Below are positions 35,621-43,989 of a stretch of DNA of 64,000 nucleotides, piece after piece. Within the stretch, counting starts at the first letter, position 1. The number at the start of each line of letters is the position of its first letter. The translations under genes were made by a program, and so were the position numbers. The stretch comes from Cellulomonas sp. 73-145 (GTDB lineage: Bacteria > Actinomycetota > Actinomycetes > Actinomycetales > Cellulomonadaceae). The stretch is taken from positions 186,001-250,000 of the forward strand of contig MKTI01000005.1 of assembly GCA_001898185.1 (NCBI GenBank). Direction: 5' to 3'. Under the pieces are notes generated by a model. The model was given only the letters and a program-made list of their open reading frames with translations. It did no database searches and was not told the origin of the DNA.

Positions 35621-37021
35621 ATGACGACGACGCAGGACCAGCTCAGCTCGGCACCCCTGGCACCTCGGGTGGGGGACGCCCCACCGCACCCCCGTGCGGT
35701 GCTCGGGATCGTCCTCGTGGGCTACTTCATGGTGGTGCTCGACAACTCGATCGTGATCACCGGCCTGCCGCACATCGCCGCGGACCTCGCGATGACCCGC
35801 GGGTCGCTCGCGTGGGTGGTGAACGCGTACCTGCTGGCCTTCGGTGGGCTCCTGCTGCTCGGCGCGAGGGCCGGCGATCTGCTGGGCCGGCGCCGCACGT
35901 TCGTCGTCGGCCTGGTGGTGTTCACGCTCGCCTCCGCCGGCGTGGGCCTCGCCCCGACCGGAGCCCTGCTGGTCGCGGCACGAGCTGCGCAGGGGCTGGG
36001 CTCCGCCGTCCTGGCGCCCTCGACGCTCGCGCTGCTCACGGCCTCCTTCCCCGACGGGCCGCGGCGGACCAGGGCGACGACGGCGTACGGCGCGGTGGCC
36101 GGCATCGGGGCGAGTGTCGGCCTGGTCGCCGGCGGGCTGCTGGCCGACCTGGTGACGTGGCGGGCCGGCTTCCTGGTCAACGTGCCGATCGGGATCGCGA
36201 TGCTCGTCGCCGGCCGGCGCGTGCTCCCCGAGACCCCCCGCTCGGGCGGCCGGCTGGACCTGCCCGGTGCTGCGCTCGCGACGGCCGGACCCGCGGCGCT
36301 CGTGTACGCGCTGGTGCGTGTCGGGGAGCGCGGCTGGACCGACCCGGGGGTGCTGCTCGCGCTGCTGGTGGGCGTGCTGCTCGTCGCCGGCCTGGTGCTC
36401 GTCGAGCGGTCGGCCGCCCAGCCCGTGCTGGTGCTCGGGCTCTTCCGCGACCGCGAGCGCGTCGGCGCCTACGTCGCCCGTGCGCTGTTCATGGGCTCGA
36501 TGATGGGGTTCTTCGTGTTCACCAGCCAGTTCATGCAGGCCCGGTGGGGCTGGTCGGCGCTCGCCGCGGGGCTCGGCTTCTTCCCGATGACCACGGTGAA
36601 CTTCGCCGTCGCGGTCTCCGTCACGCGGCTGCAGCGCCGGGTGCCCGCCGCGGTGCTCCTGGTCACCGGCCTGGCGCTGGCGGCCGTCGGCACCGCGGCA
36701 CTCGGTCTGGTCGGCCCGAGCAGCAGCTACCTGCCGGGTGTCGCCCTGCCGATGGTGCTGGTCGGCGCCGGCCAGGGGCTGGCCTTCGGACCGCTCACCT
36801 CCTCCGGCATCGCCCGCGTCGACCCGACGCAGGCCGGCGCCGCCTCCGGCGTGGTCAGCTCGGTCCACCAGCTCGGGGGCGCGCTCGGCATGAGCCTGGT
36901 CCTGGCCGTCTCCGGCACCTATGCCGCGGCGATGCGCGACGGTGCCGTCCTGATCGCCCTGGCCGTGCTGACCGCCGCCGCGCTCGTCGTACCGGCTGCG
37001 GCCCGGCGCGGGAGGCCCTGA
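35621..37021 (+). CDS. DHA2-family MFS exporter
   Basis: A 466-residue transporter. It has the DHA2 signature VVLDNSIVITGLPHIAADL near the N-terminus, motif A GARAGDLLGRRRTF, motif C-like GAVAGIGASVGLVAGGLLADLVTWRAGFLVNVPIG, and about 14 helices. It is probably a proton-driven drug or metabolite exporter, controlled by the divergent XRE/MmyB regulator. The ATG at 35621 is chosen because upstream codons give no membrane segment. It is not closely similar to the exporter at 24216 beyond family motifs. Confidence 0.88.
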   Translation: MTTTQDQLSSAPLAPRVGDAPPHPRAVLGIVLVGYFMVVLDNSIVITGLPHIAADLAMTRGSLAWVVNAYLLAFGGLLLLGARAGDLLGRRRTFVVGLVVFTLASAGVGLAPTGALLVAARAAQGLGSAVLAPSTLALLTASFPDGPRRTRATTAYGAVAGIGASVGLVAGGLLADLVTWRAGFLVNVPIGIAMLVAGRRVLPETPRSGGRLDLPGAALATAGPAALVYALVRVGERGWTDPGVLLALLVGVLLVAGLVLVERSAAQPVLVLGLFRDRERVGAYVARALFMGSMMGFFVFTSQFMQARWGWSALAAGLGFFPMTTVNFAVAVSVTRLQRRVPAAVLLVTGLALAAVGTAALGLVGPSSSYLPGVALPMVLVGAGQGLAFGPLTSSGIARVDPTQAGAASGVVSSVHQLGGALGMSLVLAVSGTYAAAMRDGAVLIALAVLTAAALVVPAAARRGRP

Positions 37022-37040
37022 CCGACGGCGGTGGCCCCGC

Positions 37041-37409
37041 CTACCGATCCCAGGTCGGGGCCGGGGGTCCGGCGGGCTGCGATCCCGAGACGACTGCCGC
37101 GGGCAGGCCGGCGTAGATGCTCCGGTCCGCAGCGCGCCGGTCCCGACCGCGGGGCCGCGAGACCCGGCCGGGCACGCGCGAGCCCGTCGGCCGGTGCGGG
37201 GCCCCGGCGCCCACCCGGTCTCGTTGCCGCGACGTCCACCGGCGCAGCGCATGGCCCTTCGGCAGCACCTTGAGCACCGCGAGCGTGGCGTACATCAGCG
37301 TGTTGAGGGCCACGAACGTCGCCAGGATCTCGAAGCCGGACGAGTGCAGCAGGCGCTCGGGCAGCAGCACCCCCACGGGGAGCATCGCCGCGTGGACGGC
37401 CGTCACCAC
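37041..37409 (-). CDS. Small membrane-associated protein coupled to the GT2 gene
   Basis: A 122-residue protein whose first 50 residues are hydrophobic (two short membrane segments, AAMLPVGVLLPERLL and FEILATFVALNTLMYATLAVL) and whose C-terminal half is Arg/Gly/Pro-rich and probably disordered. It starts at GTG codons (37406 or 37409) overlapping the GT2 stop, so it is translated with the glycosyltransferase. Small accessory membrane proteins of this kind occur beside processive GT2 synthases, but I do not recognise a family. Confidence 0.6.
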   Translation of the reverse strand: MVTAVHAAMLPVGVLLPERLLHSSGFEILATFVALNTLMYATLAVLKVLPKGHALRRWTSRQRDRVGAGAPHRPTGSRVPGRVSRPRGRDRRAADRSIYAGLPAAVVSGSQPAGPPAPTWDR

Positions 37410-39034
37410 GCCGCCCCCACCGGGACGTCGGCCGCGGGCACCGGGGCCGGGGCGGTGTGCACCACGTGGTTCCAGCCGGCCCGCCGCCCCAGCAGGATGT
37501 CGACGACGCCACGCACGTACACCACGTCGAGGAAGGCGGCGAACACCAGCTCGGGCAGCAGCAGGGCCGCGAGCCCGCGAGCCCGCCAGCCACCGGCCCA
37601 CACCGTCACCACCCGCTCCACGGCGAACAGCACGCCCATGCCCATCCAGAACGGGAACCACACCCACCTGTCGACGGACAGCACGGTCACCGCGCACAGC
37701 AGCCCGTACGCCGCGAGCGCCATCACCCCGTACCCGATGCCGAGCTGCTGGGACCAGTACCGGAGCGTGGTGGGGGTCAACCCGTAGGCCGCGAGGTTCT
37801 CCAGCGCGCCGCGCTGCCACCGCAGCCGCTGCCGCCACAGGGCCCGCCACGTCGGCATCACCTCGGTGACCACGGTGCACGCCGCCGGCGAGATCATCAG
37901 CGCGCCCAGGGACTTCAGCGCGATGGTCAGCTCGTTGTCCTCGGTCAGCGCGGCCGTGTCGTACACGTCCCCCGGCGTGCCGGGCAACGAGGTGCCGCGC
38001 TGCTCCGCCACCGTCCGCAGGGCCGCAGGCCGGAACATCGACGCGGTCCCCGTCAGCACGAACACCCGTCCGCGGCGCCGACGGATGTCCCGGCTGTACC
38101 GGCTGTACTCGTTGCGCTGGAACTGGCCCAGCACGCCGGCACCCTCCTCGCCGTAGAACAGGCCCCCCACGGCCATCAGCGCCCGGTCGGCCGTGAACTG
38201 CGCGACCGCCTCCTCGAGGAACCCCGGGTCCAGGCGGGTGTCTGCGTCCACCACCATGACCACGTCGTTGTCGCCCTGCCCGGGGAGCACCTCGCGCAGC
38301 ACCTGGTTGAGGGCGCCGGCCTTCTTCTGGGTGTTCGCCACCGTCTCGACCACCTCGACCCCGGCACGGCGCGCGACCTGCACGGTGGCGTCGGTGCAGT
38401 TGTCCGCGATCACCACGATCCGCTCGGGCGGGCGAGGCTGGTCCACCAGCGAGGCGAGGGTCTGCGGCAGGGACGCCTCCTCGTCGTGCGCCGGGATGAG
38501 CACCGTGACCGTCACCGGGCCGGCGAAGACACCCTCGGTCCGGGCCATCACCGGCTTCGGGGCGAGCGGATGTCCCAGGCCGTCGGCGGAGCGACGCGCT
38601 CGGTTGGCGATCCGCAGCTCGACGACCGCGACACCCACCGCCAGCAGCACCGCGAGCGCCACGGCCGCGAGCGCCACCGGCACCGACGGCGCCTCGGTCG
38701 CGTAGAGCACCCGCCACAGCCCGAGCAGGTGACCCTCCATGGGCGCCATCTGCACCGGGTTGCCGATCGCGCTCGCCGTGATCAGGAGGAGCGTCCCCGC
38801 GACGGCCGCGAGGCCGAAGACCGTCAGCCCGGCCAGCCGCGCGAACGCCCCGGTCTCCGCCGGTCCACCGGCTCGCGCGGCGTCCGCCCGCTCGACGTCC
38901 TGCTGCGGACGTGGGGCCGGGACGACGGTGTCCGGCGGCTCGGGCGGCGACGTCTGCCCACGCCGGGCCAGCACCGCCCGCCCCCGCGACACGACGTCAC
39001 GCGGAACACCTGTCCCGGGCGCTGGCCGATCCAC
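37403..39034 (-). CDS. Processive family 2 glycosyltransferase (BcsA/PgaC-like membrane synthase)
   Basis: A 543-residue polytopic glycosyltransferase. Two N-terminal helices (about 66-90 and 119-139) precede a GT-A domain with VTVLIPAHDEEASLP, DAD (263-265), TED (364-366) and the processivity motif QRLRW (402-406). Several C-terminal helices follow. These motifs mark synthases of beta-linked polysaccharides such as cellulose, hyaluronan or poly-GlcNAc. The product is unknown. A disordered N-terminus of about 60 residues is present. The GTG start is at 39034. It is coupled to a small membrane protein gene by overlap. Confidence 0.88.
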   Translation of the reverse strand: MDRPAPGTGVPRDVVSRGRAVLARRGQTSPPEPPDTVVPAPRPQQDVERADAARAGGPAETGAFARLAGLTVFGLAAVAGTLLLITASAIGNPVQMAPMEGHLLGLWRVLYATEAPSVPVALAAVALAVLLAVGVAVVELRIANRARRSADGLGHPLAPKPVMARTEGVFAGPVTVTVLIPAHDEEASLPQTLASLVDQPRPPERIVVIADNCTDATVQVARRAGVEVVETVANTQKKAGALNQVLREVLPGQGDNDVVMVVDADTRLDPGFLEEAVAQFTADRALMAVGGLFYGEEGAGVLGQFQRNEYSRYSRDIRRRRGRVFVLTGTASMFRPAALRTVAEQRGTSLPGTPGDVYDTAALTEDNELTIALKSLGALMISPAACTVVTEVMPTWRALWRQRLRWQRGALENLAAYGLTPTTLRYWSQQLGIGYGVMALAAYGLLCAVTVLSVDRWVWFPFWMGMGVLFAVERVVTVWAGGWRARGLAALLLPELVFAAFLDVVYVRGVVDILLGRRAGWNHVVHTAPAPVPAADVPVGAAW

Positions 39035-39155
39035 GGCTTCCCCCCGTCCGAGGGCCGCCGGACGCAGACCCCTCGAACGTCCCGATCGGCCGACGCAGGA
39101 CCGGAAGAAGAAGTTCTGGACAGGTGACCAAGAATCACCCGCCCACGCGGCGCGC

Positions 39156-39593
39156 CTAGCTGCGCGTCAGCTCCTGGGCCAGCATCACCAGGATGCCGCT
39201 GGGGCCGCGCAGGTAGGTGAGCTTGTAGACGTCGCCGTACGTGGCGATGCCCCGCAGCGGGTGGTACCCGAGCGTCGCCGCGGCCTCGACCGCGCGGTCC
39301 AGGTCCTCCACCGAGAACGCCACGCGATGCATCCCGATCTCGTTGGGCAGGGTCGGCTCGGTCTCGATCGCGTCCGGGTGGAGGTACTCGAACAGCTCGA
39401 GGCAGGCAGTGCCGTCAGGCGTCTGGAGCACGGCGATCTTCGCGTGGTTGCCGTCCAGCCCGACCGCGGTGTCGGCCCATTCCCCACTGATGGTGTCCCG
39501 GCCCACGACGCCCAGGCCGAGCGCGGTGAAGAAGGTGATGGCCTCGTCGAGGTCGCGCACCGCGATGCCGACGTTCTCGAACCTGACGCTCAT
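39156..39593 (-). CDS. VOC-superfamily (glyoxalase/methylmalonyl-CoA epimerase-like) protein
   Basis: A 145-residue paired beta-alpha-beta-beta-beta protein. FENVGIAVRDLDEAITFFTALGL opens the first module. The second carries MHRVAFSVEDLDRAVEAA, with the His usual for metal binding, and an acidic CLELFEYL strand lies between. The first histidine of the canonical metal site is replaced (NVGIAV instead of HVGIAV), so the metal site may be incomplete. Substrate unknown. GGGAG lies about 12 bases before the ATG. Confidence 0.82.
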   Translation of the reverse strand: MSVRFENVGIAVRDLDEAITFFTALGLGVVGRDTISGEWADTAVGLDGNHAKIAVLQTPDGTACLELFEYLHPDAIETEPTLPNEIGMHRVAFSVEDLDRAVEAAATLGYHPLRGIATYGDVYKLTYLRGPSGILVMLAQELTRS

Positions 39594-39667
39594 GAGTACC
39601 CCGCTCCCCTGGGTGGTGCGGCCGCCGCACGCGACCTCTCGGTCCTGACGATGGACGCCGCCAAGCA

Positions 39668-40138
39668 TCACGCGGCGCGGACGACCCGGTCCAGGTTGGC
39701 CAGCTCGTTGGTGCGCCCCTCGAGGAGGCGCTGCGTCCAGACCTCGTCGTGCAGCGCCTCGACCGTCATCACCACGTGCGTACCACCGTCGGTCGGTGTC
39801 AGCACCACCTCGGTGCCGAACTCGTACGGGTCGTGGCCAGGCACGAAGTCGACCAGGGACTGGTACGCCAGCCGCGTCGGCTCCTCCACCGCGGTGAACC
39901 GCTTGCGGGACACGGTGGACAACGGCATGCCGGCCGCCTGCATGAAGGCGACCGCCTCCGGCGCGGTGGCGGTCATCGTGTAGACGAGCTCGCCGGCCTC
40001 TCTCAGGTCGAGCGTGTCGACGCTCGTGGTGAACCCGTCGGGCGCCCACCAGCGGGCGATGCCGCTCGGGGTGGTCCACAGCCTCCAGATGGTGGCGGGG
40101 TCGGTCGGATAGGTGTCCTCGAGGCGATGGGTCGTCAT
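39668..40138 (-). CDS. SRPBCC (AHSA1-like START) domain protein
   Basis: A 156-residue SRPBCC-fold protein: RLEDTYPTDPATIWRLWTTPSGIARWWAPDGF at the N-terminus, a beta sheet with GTEVVLTPTDGGTHVVMTVEAL, and a long C-terminal helix (QRLLEGRTNELANLDRVV). Such proteins have a hydrophobic ligand cavity. It is divergent from an ArsR regulator that itself carries an SRPBCC domain, which suggests shared control and perhaps a shared ligand. The ATG at 40138 is preferred over the one at 40150, which abuts the operator. Confidence 0.82.
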   Translation of the reverse strand: MTTHRLEDTYPTDPATIWRLWTTPSGIARWWAPDGFTTSVDTLDLREAGELVYTMTATAPEAVAFMQAAGMPLSTVSRKRFTAVEEPTRLAYQSLVDFVPGHDPYEFGTEVVLTPTDGGTHVVMTVEALHDEVWTQRLLEGRTNELANLDRVVRAA

Positions 40139-40150
40139 GGTGGCGAACAT

Positions 40151-40166
40151 ATTCTTGTTCGAGAAT
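40151..40166. promoter_or_regulatory. Candidate ArsR operator in a 39-51-base divergent gap
   Basis: ATTCT (40151-40155) and AGAAT (40162-40166) form an inverted repeat around a 6-base centre, with ACAT/ATGT also near-symmetric outside. The region is unusually AT-rich for this window. It lies between the divergent SRPBCC and ArsR-SRPBCC genes, where an ArsR-type protein would repress both. Inferred from symmetry and position. Confidence 0.55.
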
Positions 40167-40189
40167 GTAAGTCAGGGCACACTGAGCAC

Positions 40190-40981
40190 GTGGACGTGAC
40201 CGTGCTCGTGGCGCTCGGCGAACCCAACCGGCTGCGGATCGTCGAGCTGCTGGGCCGCCAGCCCCGCACGGTCGGCGAGATCGCCGCGTCCCTGGGCCTG
40301 CGTCAACCGCAGGTGACCAAGCACCTGCAGACGCTGGAGCGTGCCGGCCTGGTGCAGGTGCACCGCCTGGGTCGGCGCAAGGTGTGCGCGCTGGACCGGT
40401 CGGGCCTCGCCGACGTCGCGCGCTGGGCCGACGACCTCGCCGTCCCGGGTCCGGACGACGCCGCGCTCGCACGGTACGGCGCTGCGATCCGCGCAGCGTC
40501 GGTGCCGGCGCCCGTCACCGTCCGGCGCGCGGTGCCCGCCGGTCCGGCCACCGTGTGGCGTGCCTTCACCGACCCTGCCCTGGCGGCCCACTGGTGGCAC
40601 CCACGGCACTTCACCGTCGAGCGGTTCCGCCTCGAGGCCCACGCCGGAGGGGTCGTCGAGCTGGTGCTGCAAGAGGGCGACGGCGCCCTGCACCGCGCCG
40701 CCGGTCACGTCGTGACCGCGGACGCACCACGGCAGCTCACCTTCACCCTCGACCCTGCCGGCCCGGACGGCGAACCGCTGTTCGTCGCCCGCCACGACGT
40801 CCGCCTGTCCGCGGCCGCCGGCGGCACCGACGTGCAGCTCACCGTCAGCCCGACCGACGTGCGCCCCGGCGCCGAGGCGGCGATCGGCGGCCTCGGCATC
40901 GGCTGGGAGCAGCTGCTCGACAACCTGGTCGCCCTGGTTCGGCGGGACGAGTCCCTCGACGGACCCGAGACCGTGACGTGA
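40190..40981 (+). CDS. ArsR-type winged helix fused to an SRPBCC domain
   Basis: A 263-residue two-domain regulator. Residues 5-75 are an ArsR-like winged helix (EPNRLRIVELLGRQPRTVGEIAASLGLRQPQVTKHLQTLERAGLV) without metal-binding cysteines. Residues 110-255 are an SRPBCC domain (RAVPAGPATVWRAFTDPALAAHWWHPRHF). The second domain probably senses a hydrophobic ligand and changes DNA binding. The divergent neighbour is a free-standing SRPBCC protein. It starts at GTG 40190; the ribosome-binding site is weak and the transcript may have a very short leader. Confidence 0.85.
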   Translation: MDVTVLVALGEPNRLRIVELLGRQPRTVGEIAASLGLRQPQVTKHLQTLERAGLVQVHRLGRRKVCALDRSGLADVARWADDLAVPGPDDAALARYGAAIRAASVPAPVTVRRAVPAGPATVWRAFTDPALAAHWWHPRHFTVERFRLEAHAGGVVELVLQEGDGALHRAAGHVVTADAPRQLTFTLDPAGPDGEPLFVARHDVRLSAAAGGTDVQLTVSPTDVRPGAEAAIGGLGIGWEQLLDNLVALVRRDESLDGPETVT

Positions 40982-40999
40982 CGCGGGCAGACTCGCCGC

Positions 41000-41893
41000 T
41001 CACTCCGCCTCGTGCGCCTCGGCGCGCGCGAGGAGCTCTCGGACTGACGCCGCGATGACCTGCGGCCGTTCGGCCTGCACGAGGTGGGCGGAGTCCACCG
41101 CCTCGAACCTCGCGTCGGGCAACGACTGGACGTACAGCCGGTCGTGCTCCTGCGCGGACGCGACGAACGCGATCTCGTGCGGCTTGCGTCGCACGGGGCG
41201 AGCCGCCGCGAGCACGATGACCGGACACGCCGGCGGCGCCGGCGGCAGCCGGCGGACGTCGCGGATCCCGTCGGCCACCGCCTGCAGCTCCTTGCGGGTC
41301 TGCGCGGTCCCGGCCGGGGTGAAGTCCTCGTCGAGGATCGTCTGGCAGGTGTCCGGCGAGTAGCCGGCGCGCAGGTTCCCGGCGAACAGTCGCCGCAGCG
41401 CCCGGACGTGGGTGAGCACCTGCATCACGGCCATCATGCGGTCGGCTTTCGCCACTCTCGCGTCCCAGTCGTCGTACATCGGCGAAGTCTCGGGTGTGGG
41501 ATCGACCAGGAGCAGTCCGCGCAGCCGCGAGCCGAGGCGCTCGGCCGCGCGGCGCGCGACCAGGCCCCCCATGCTGTGCGCGACGAGCACGAAGGGGCGC
41601 GGGACGACCAGCTCGGTCATGGCGACGAGGTCGTCCGCCATCTGATCGATGCTCAGGGCCCCGGCGACCGGTTCCGTTCGTGGACGTCCCGCGCGGTCGT
41701 AGGCGACCAGGCGGGCGGTGTCCGGGAGCAGCGGCAGGACGGGATCCCAGCAGGTCCGCCCGGCGCCCGCTCCGGACTCGAAGACGACCCAGTCCTCGCC
41801 GTTCCCCGACTCCTCGACGTAGACGCTGCGGCCGTTCACCGCCTCCAGCCGACCCGGGACATCGCGCACGGCCGCCTCCTCGATCAGTTTCAT
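41000..41893 (-). CDS. Alpha/beta hydrolase
   Basis: A 297-residue alpha/beta-hydrolase fold protein. The nucleophile is Ser107 in the elbow AHSMGG, where the usual first glycine is alanine. The oxyanion region is ESGAGAGRTCWDPVLP, and the histidine is in VDSAHLVQ near the C-terminus. The substrate is unknown; esterase, lactonase or epoxide hydrolase are all possible. It is divergent from a winged-helix regulator with a 36-base gap and converges on the ArsR-SRPBCC gene. Confidence 0.85.
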   Translation of the reverse strand: MKLIEEAAVRDVPGRLEAVNGRSVYVEESGNGEDWVVFESGAGAGRTCWDPVLPLLPDTARLVAYDRAGRPRTEPVAGALSIDQMADDLVAMTELVVPRPFVLVAHSMGGLVARRAAERLGSRLRGLLLVDPTPETSPMYDDWDARVAKADRMMAVMQVLTHVRALRRLFAGNLRAGYSPDTCQTILDEDFTPAGTAQTRKELQAVADGIRDVRRLPPAPPACPVIVLAAARPVRRKPHEIAFVASAQEHDRLYVQSLPDARFEAVDSAHLVQAERPQVIAASVRELLARAEAHEAE

Positions 41894-41929
41894 CTTCGAT
41901 ACCGGTCGCAACTATGACACCATTGACAG

Positions 41930-42481
41930 GTGAACGCCACGGAGGTCCTGCTCCACCCGGTGCGACTGCGGATCGTCGCGGCCCTGTCGGGCGTGTCGGA
42001 GCTGACCACCAGGCAGCTGTGCGAGCGCATCAGCGCCGTGTCCCGCGTGACCGTCTACCGGCAGCTCGCGCTGCTGCTGGACGCCGGCTACATCGAGGTT
42101 GCCGGCGAGGCGCGCGTCCGGGGCGCCGTCGAACGCCGCTACCGACTGCTCCCGGAGCGTCCACGCATCGGCGCCGACCTGGCAGCGGACATGACGGTCG
42201 AGGACCACCGCCGCGGGTTCGCCGCTGCGATGGCCGTTCTGATCGCCGAGTTCAACGCCTACCTGGACGGTGCTGACGCCGATCCCGTCGCCGACCAGGT
42301 CGGCTACCGCCAGGCGGTGCTGTGGCTGAGTCCCACCGAGCTCGCCGAGCTGCTGGGCGAGATGGTCGACGTTCTGCGCGGCTCCATGGCCAACGAGCCC
42401 GCACCCGACCGACGGCCCTACGTGCTCAGCCCTGTCCTGTTCCCCCACGAACGGCAGACGCGGCCACCCGCCGACGCCTGA
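41930..42481 (+). CDS. ArsR/HTH_20-like winged-helix regulator
   Basis: A 183-residue regulator whose N-terminal 75 residues form a winged helix (EVLLHPVRLRIVAALSGVSELTTRQLCERISAVSRVTVYRQLALLLDAGYIEV). The remainder is a helical domain (DMTVEDHRRGFAAAMAVLIAEFNAYL) seen in a clade of YdfH-like or HTH_20 regulators. It starts with GTG at 41930 and has almost no leader. The 36-base divergent gap contains two direct TGACA repeats (41915-41919 and 41924-41928) that could be its site controlling the hydrolase. Confidence 0.8.
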   Translation: MNATEVLLHPVRLRIVAALSGVSELTTRQLCERISAVSRVTVYRQLALLLDAGYIEVAGEARVRGAVERRYRLLPERPRIGADLAADMTVEDHRRGFAAAMAVLIAEFNAYLDGADADPVADQVGYRQAVLWLSPTELAELLGEMVDVLRGSMANEPAPDRRPYVLSPVLFPHERQTRPPADA

Positions 42482-42615
42482 TCCCGTCCCGGCAGGTGTC
42501 CGACGAGCCGCGGTGGCCCTCGCAGGCCTGCGCTGCCGCGCCGCAGACGTCGGCCGGGGGCCCGACCGCCGCGCGCCGTCGTGCCCCCACGCCCCGTGCC
42601 GGTCCCGTCCGGTGG

Positions 42616-43866
42616 TCAGCTCACCGCGGCCTTCGCCGGGTCGAGCTGGGTCTGCAGGCGGTTGAGGTCGTCGATGAGGCCCTGGATCCGGACGCGCTCC
42701 GTAGCCGCTGCCGCTTCAGCGGCAGCGGTCGCGGTCGCCCGCTGGGACAGGGCAGCGTGGTCGCGCGTCAGCAGAGCTGCAGCGGCGGACAACGTCTGCT
42801 GCGCCGGCGCCAACGGCAGCCTGGTGCCGTCCCACCACGTCCACGACAGCTGGAGTCCGTTACGAGTCGTGGGGGCCATCGCGGCGACCTCGGCGACCTT
42901 CGCGTCGTACGCCCGTTGGTAGAACGCCACCGACGCGGCGTCGGCCGCCTGCTGGGCGCGGTCCTGCGCGTTCTTCGTCTCACTCACCGCGAGGGCCGTC
43001 GATGCTTGCTGGATCGCGGCGTTCATGCCGTCGAGCAGAGCCAGGTCGGCGGTGTTCACGGCGACGAGCGCGGTCCGGTCCGCGATGAACCGGGTGTAGA
43101 CGGCCTCCAGCACGGGGTCGACCCCGCCGCCAGGCGCAACGAGGGTGCCGACGTAGGCGAACATCTCCGTCGGACGGTTCTGCGGGTGGGAGCCCACGGA
43201 GCCGGCGAGCTCCTTCTGCACGGTGCTGTCCGCCGGGAACGGCGCCACGGCCGCCTCGAGAAGAGGAACCAGCCGGTCCCGTTCCCCCGCCGTGAGCGTC
43301 TCCCACGCCGCGTGCAACGTCTCGTGGGCGACGGTCAGCACCGCGAACCCGTGCAGCCGCGGATCGGCGGGCTCGTAGACGACGATCTTGTTCAGACCCG
43401 TCAGGTAGCAGCCGACCGCCCCGTCAGCGAGCACGGCCATCGTGGGGGCGTTCACGCACTGGCCGGCAAAGCTCTTGGCGTCCAGCACGCGCGGGGCTGT
43501 GCCATAGAAGATCGCACGGCCCTGGGACGACAGGTGCGCCGCGTCAGCCAGCTGCACCGCGGTCGCCGAAGGCGCAGGAACCCGGCCTACCGCTCCGTGC
43601 GGGCGCGAGGCGGCGGCGGTCAGCACAGCCGCCGGGTGGTCGCCCGTCACCAGCCACCAGCCGCCACCTAGGACGGCGAACACCACGAGGACCGTGGCCG
43701 CTGCCCGCGCCCCGCGGCGTGCGGTCTTGCGGGACGGCACCACCGGGAGCGGTTCGGCCATCCGCCACCCGGTTGGCTGGGTGGCGTTCCCTGCGGCCTC
43801 GTCGATCACCCACTGCGGGAGACGACCGCTGGGTGAGCGGGGCAAGTCGTCCGGGATCGGCGCCAC
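42616..43866 (-). CDS. Membrane-anchored protein with HExxH motif (putative metallopeptidase-like)
   Basis: A 416-residue protein. A cytoplasmic N-terminus of about 53 residues precedes one transmembrane helix (AAATVLVVFAVLGGGWWLV, 55-73), followed by a large extracellular part. LTVAHETLHAAWETLT contains HETLH (residues 181-185), a zincin-type HExxH motif. Two cysteines (137 and 153) could form a disulfide. The C-terminal third is a long alanine-rich helix, likely a coiled coil. I do not recognise a named family. A third zinc ligand may be Glu214 or a nearby acidic residue, but this is a guess. The GTG start at 43866 is not certain. Confidence 0.65.
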   Translation of the reverse strand: MAPIPDDLPRSPSGRLPQWVIDEAAGNATQPTGWRMAEPLPVVPSRKTARRGARAAATVLVVFAVLGGGWWLVTGDHPAAVLTAAASRPHGAVGRVPAPSATAVQLADAAHLSSQGRAIFYGTAPRVLDAKSFAGQCVNAPTMAVLADGAVGCYLTGLNKIVVYEPADPRLHGFAVLTVAHETLHAAWETLTAGERDRLVPLLEAAVAPFPADSTVQKELAGSVGSHPQNRPTEMFAYVGTLVAPGGGVDPVLEAVYTRFIADRTALVAVNTADLALLDGMNAAIQQASTALAVSETKNAQDRAQQAADAASVAFYQRAYDAKVAEVAAMAPTTRNGLQLSWTWWDGTRLPLAPAQQTLSAAAALLTRDHAALSQRATATAAAEAAAATERVRIQGLIDDLNRLQTQLDPAKAAVS

Positions 43867-43989
43867 AGCGTCACCATCGGCTCGTGGCGACCAGCCGTTG
43901 AGCCCGCCGGCGTGGTCGCACCCGAGCCGGGCCGATCAGCGCTCCGGGGCTGGAGGTCGCCTGCCTGACGAACGCCTTGAACGCGCCGT

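Noticed and set aside
41923-41928. TTGACA hexamer resembling a -35 box before the winged-helix gene
   Set aside because: It lies one base before the GTG start on that strand, so it cannot serve that gene. On the other strand no matching -10 was found.
42482-42615. Possible terminator between the converging winged-helix and HExxH genes
   Set aside because: The sequence is GC-rich with only short self-complementary stretches; no hairpin stood out.
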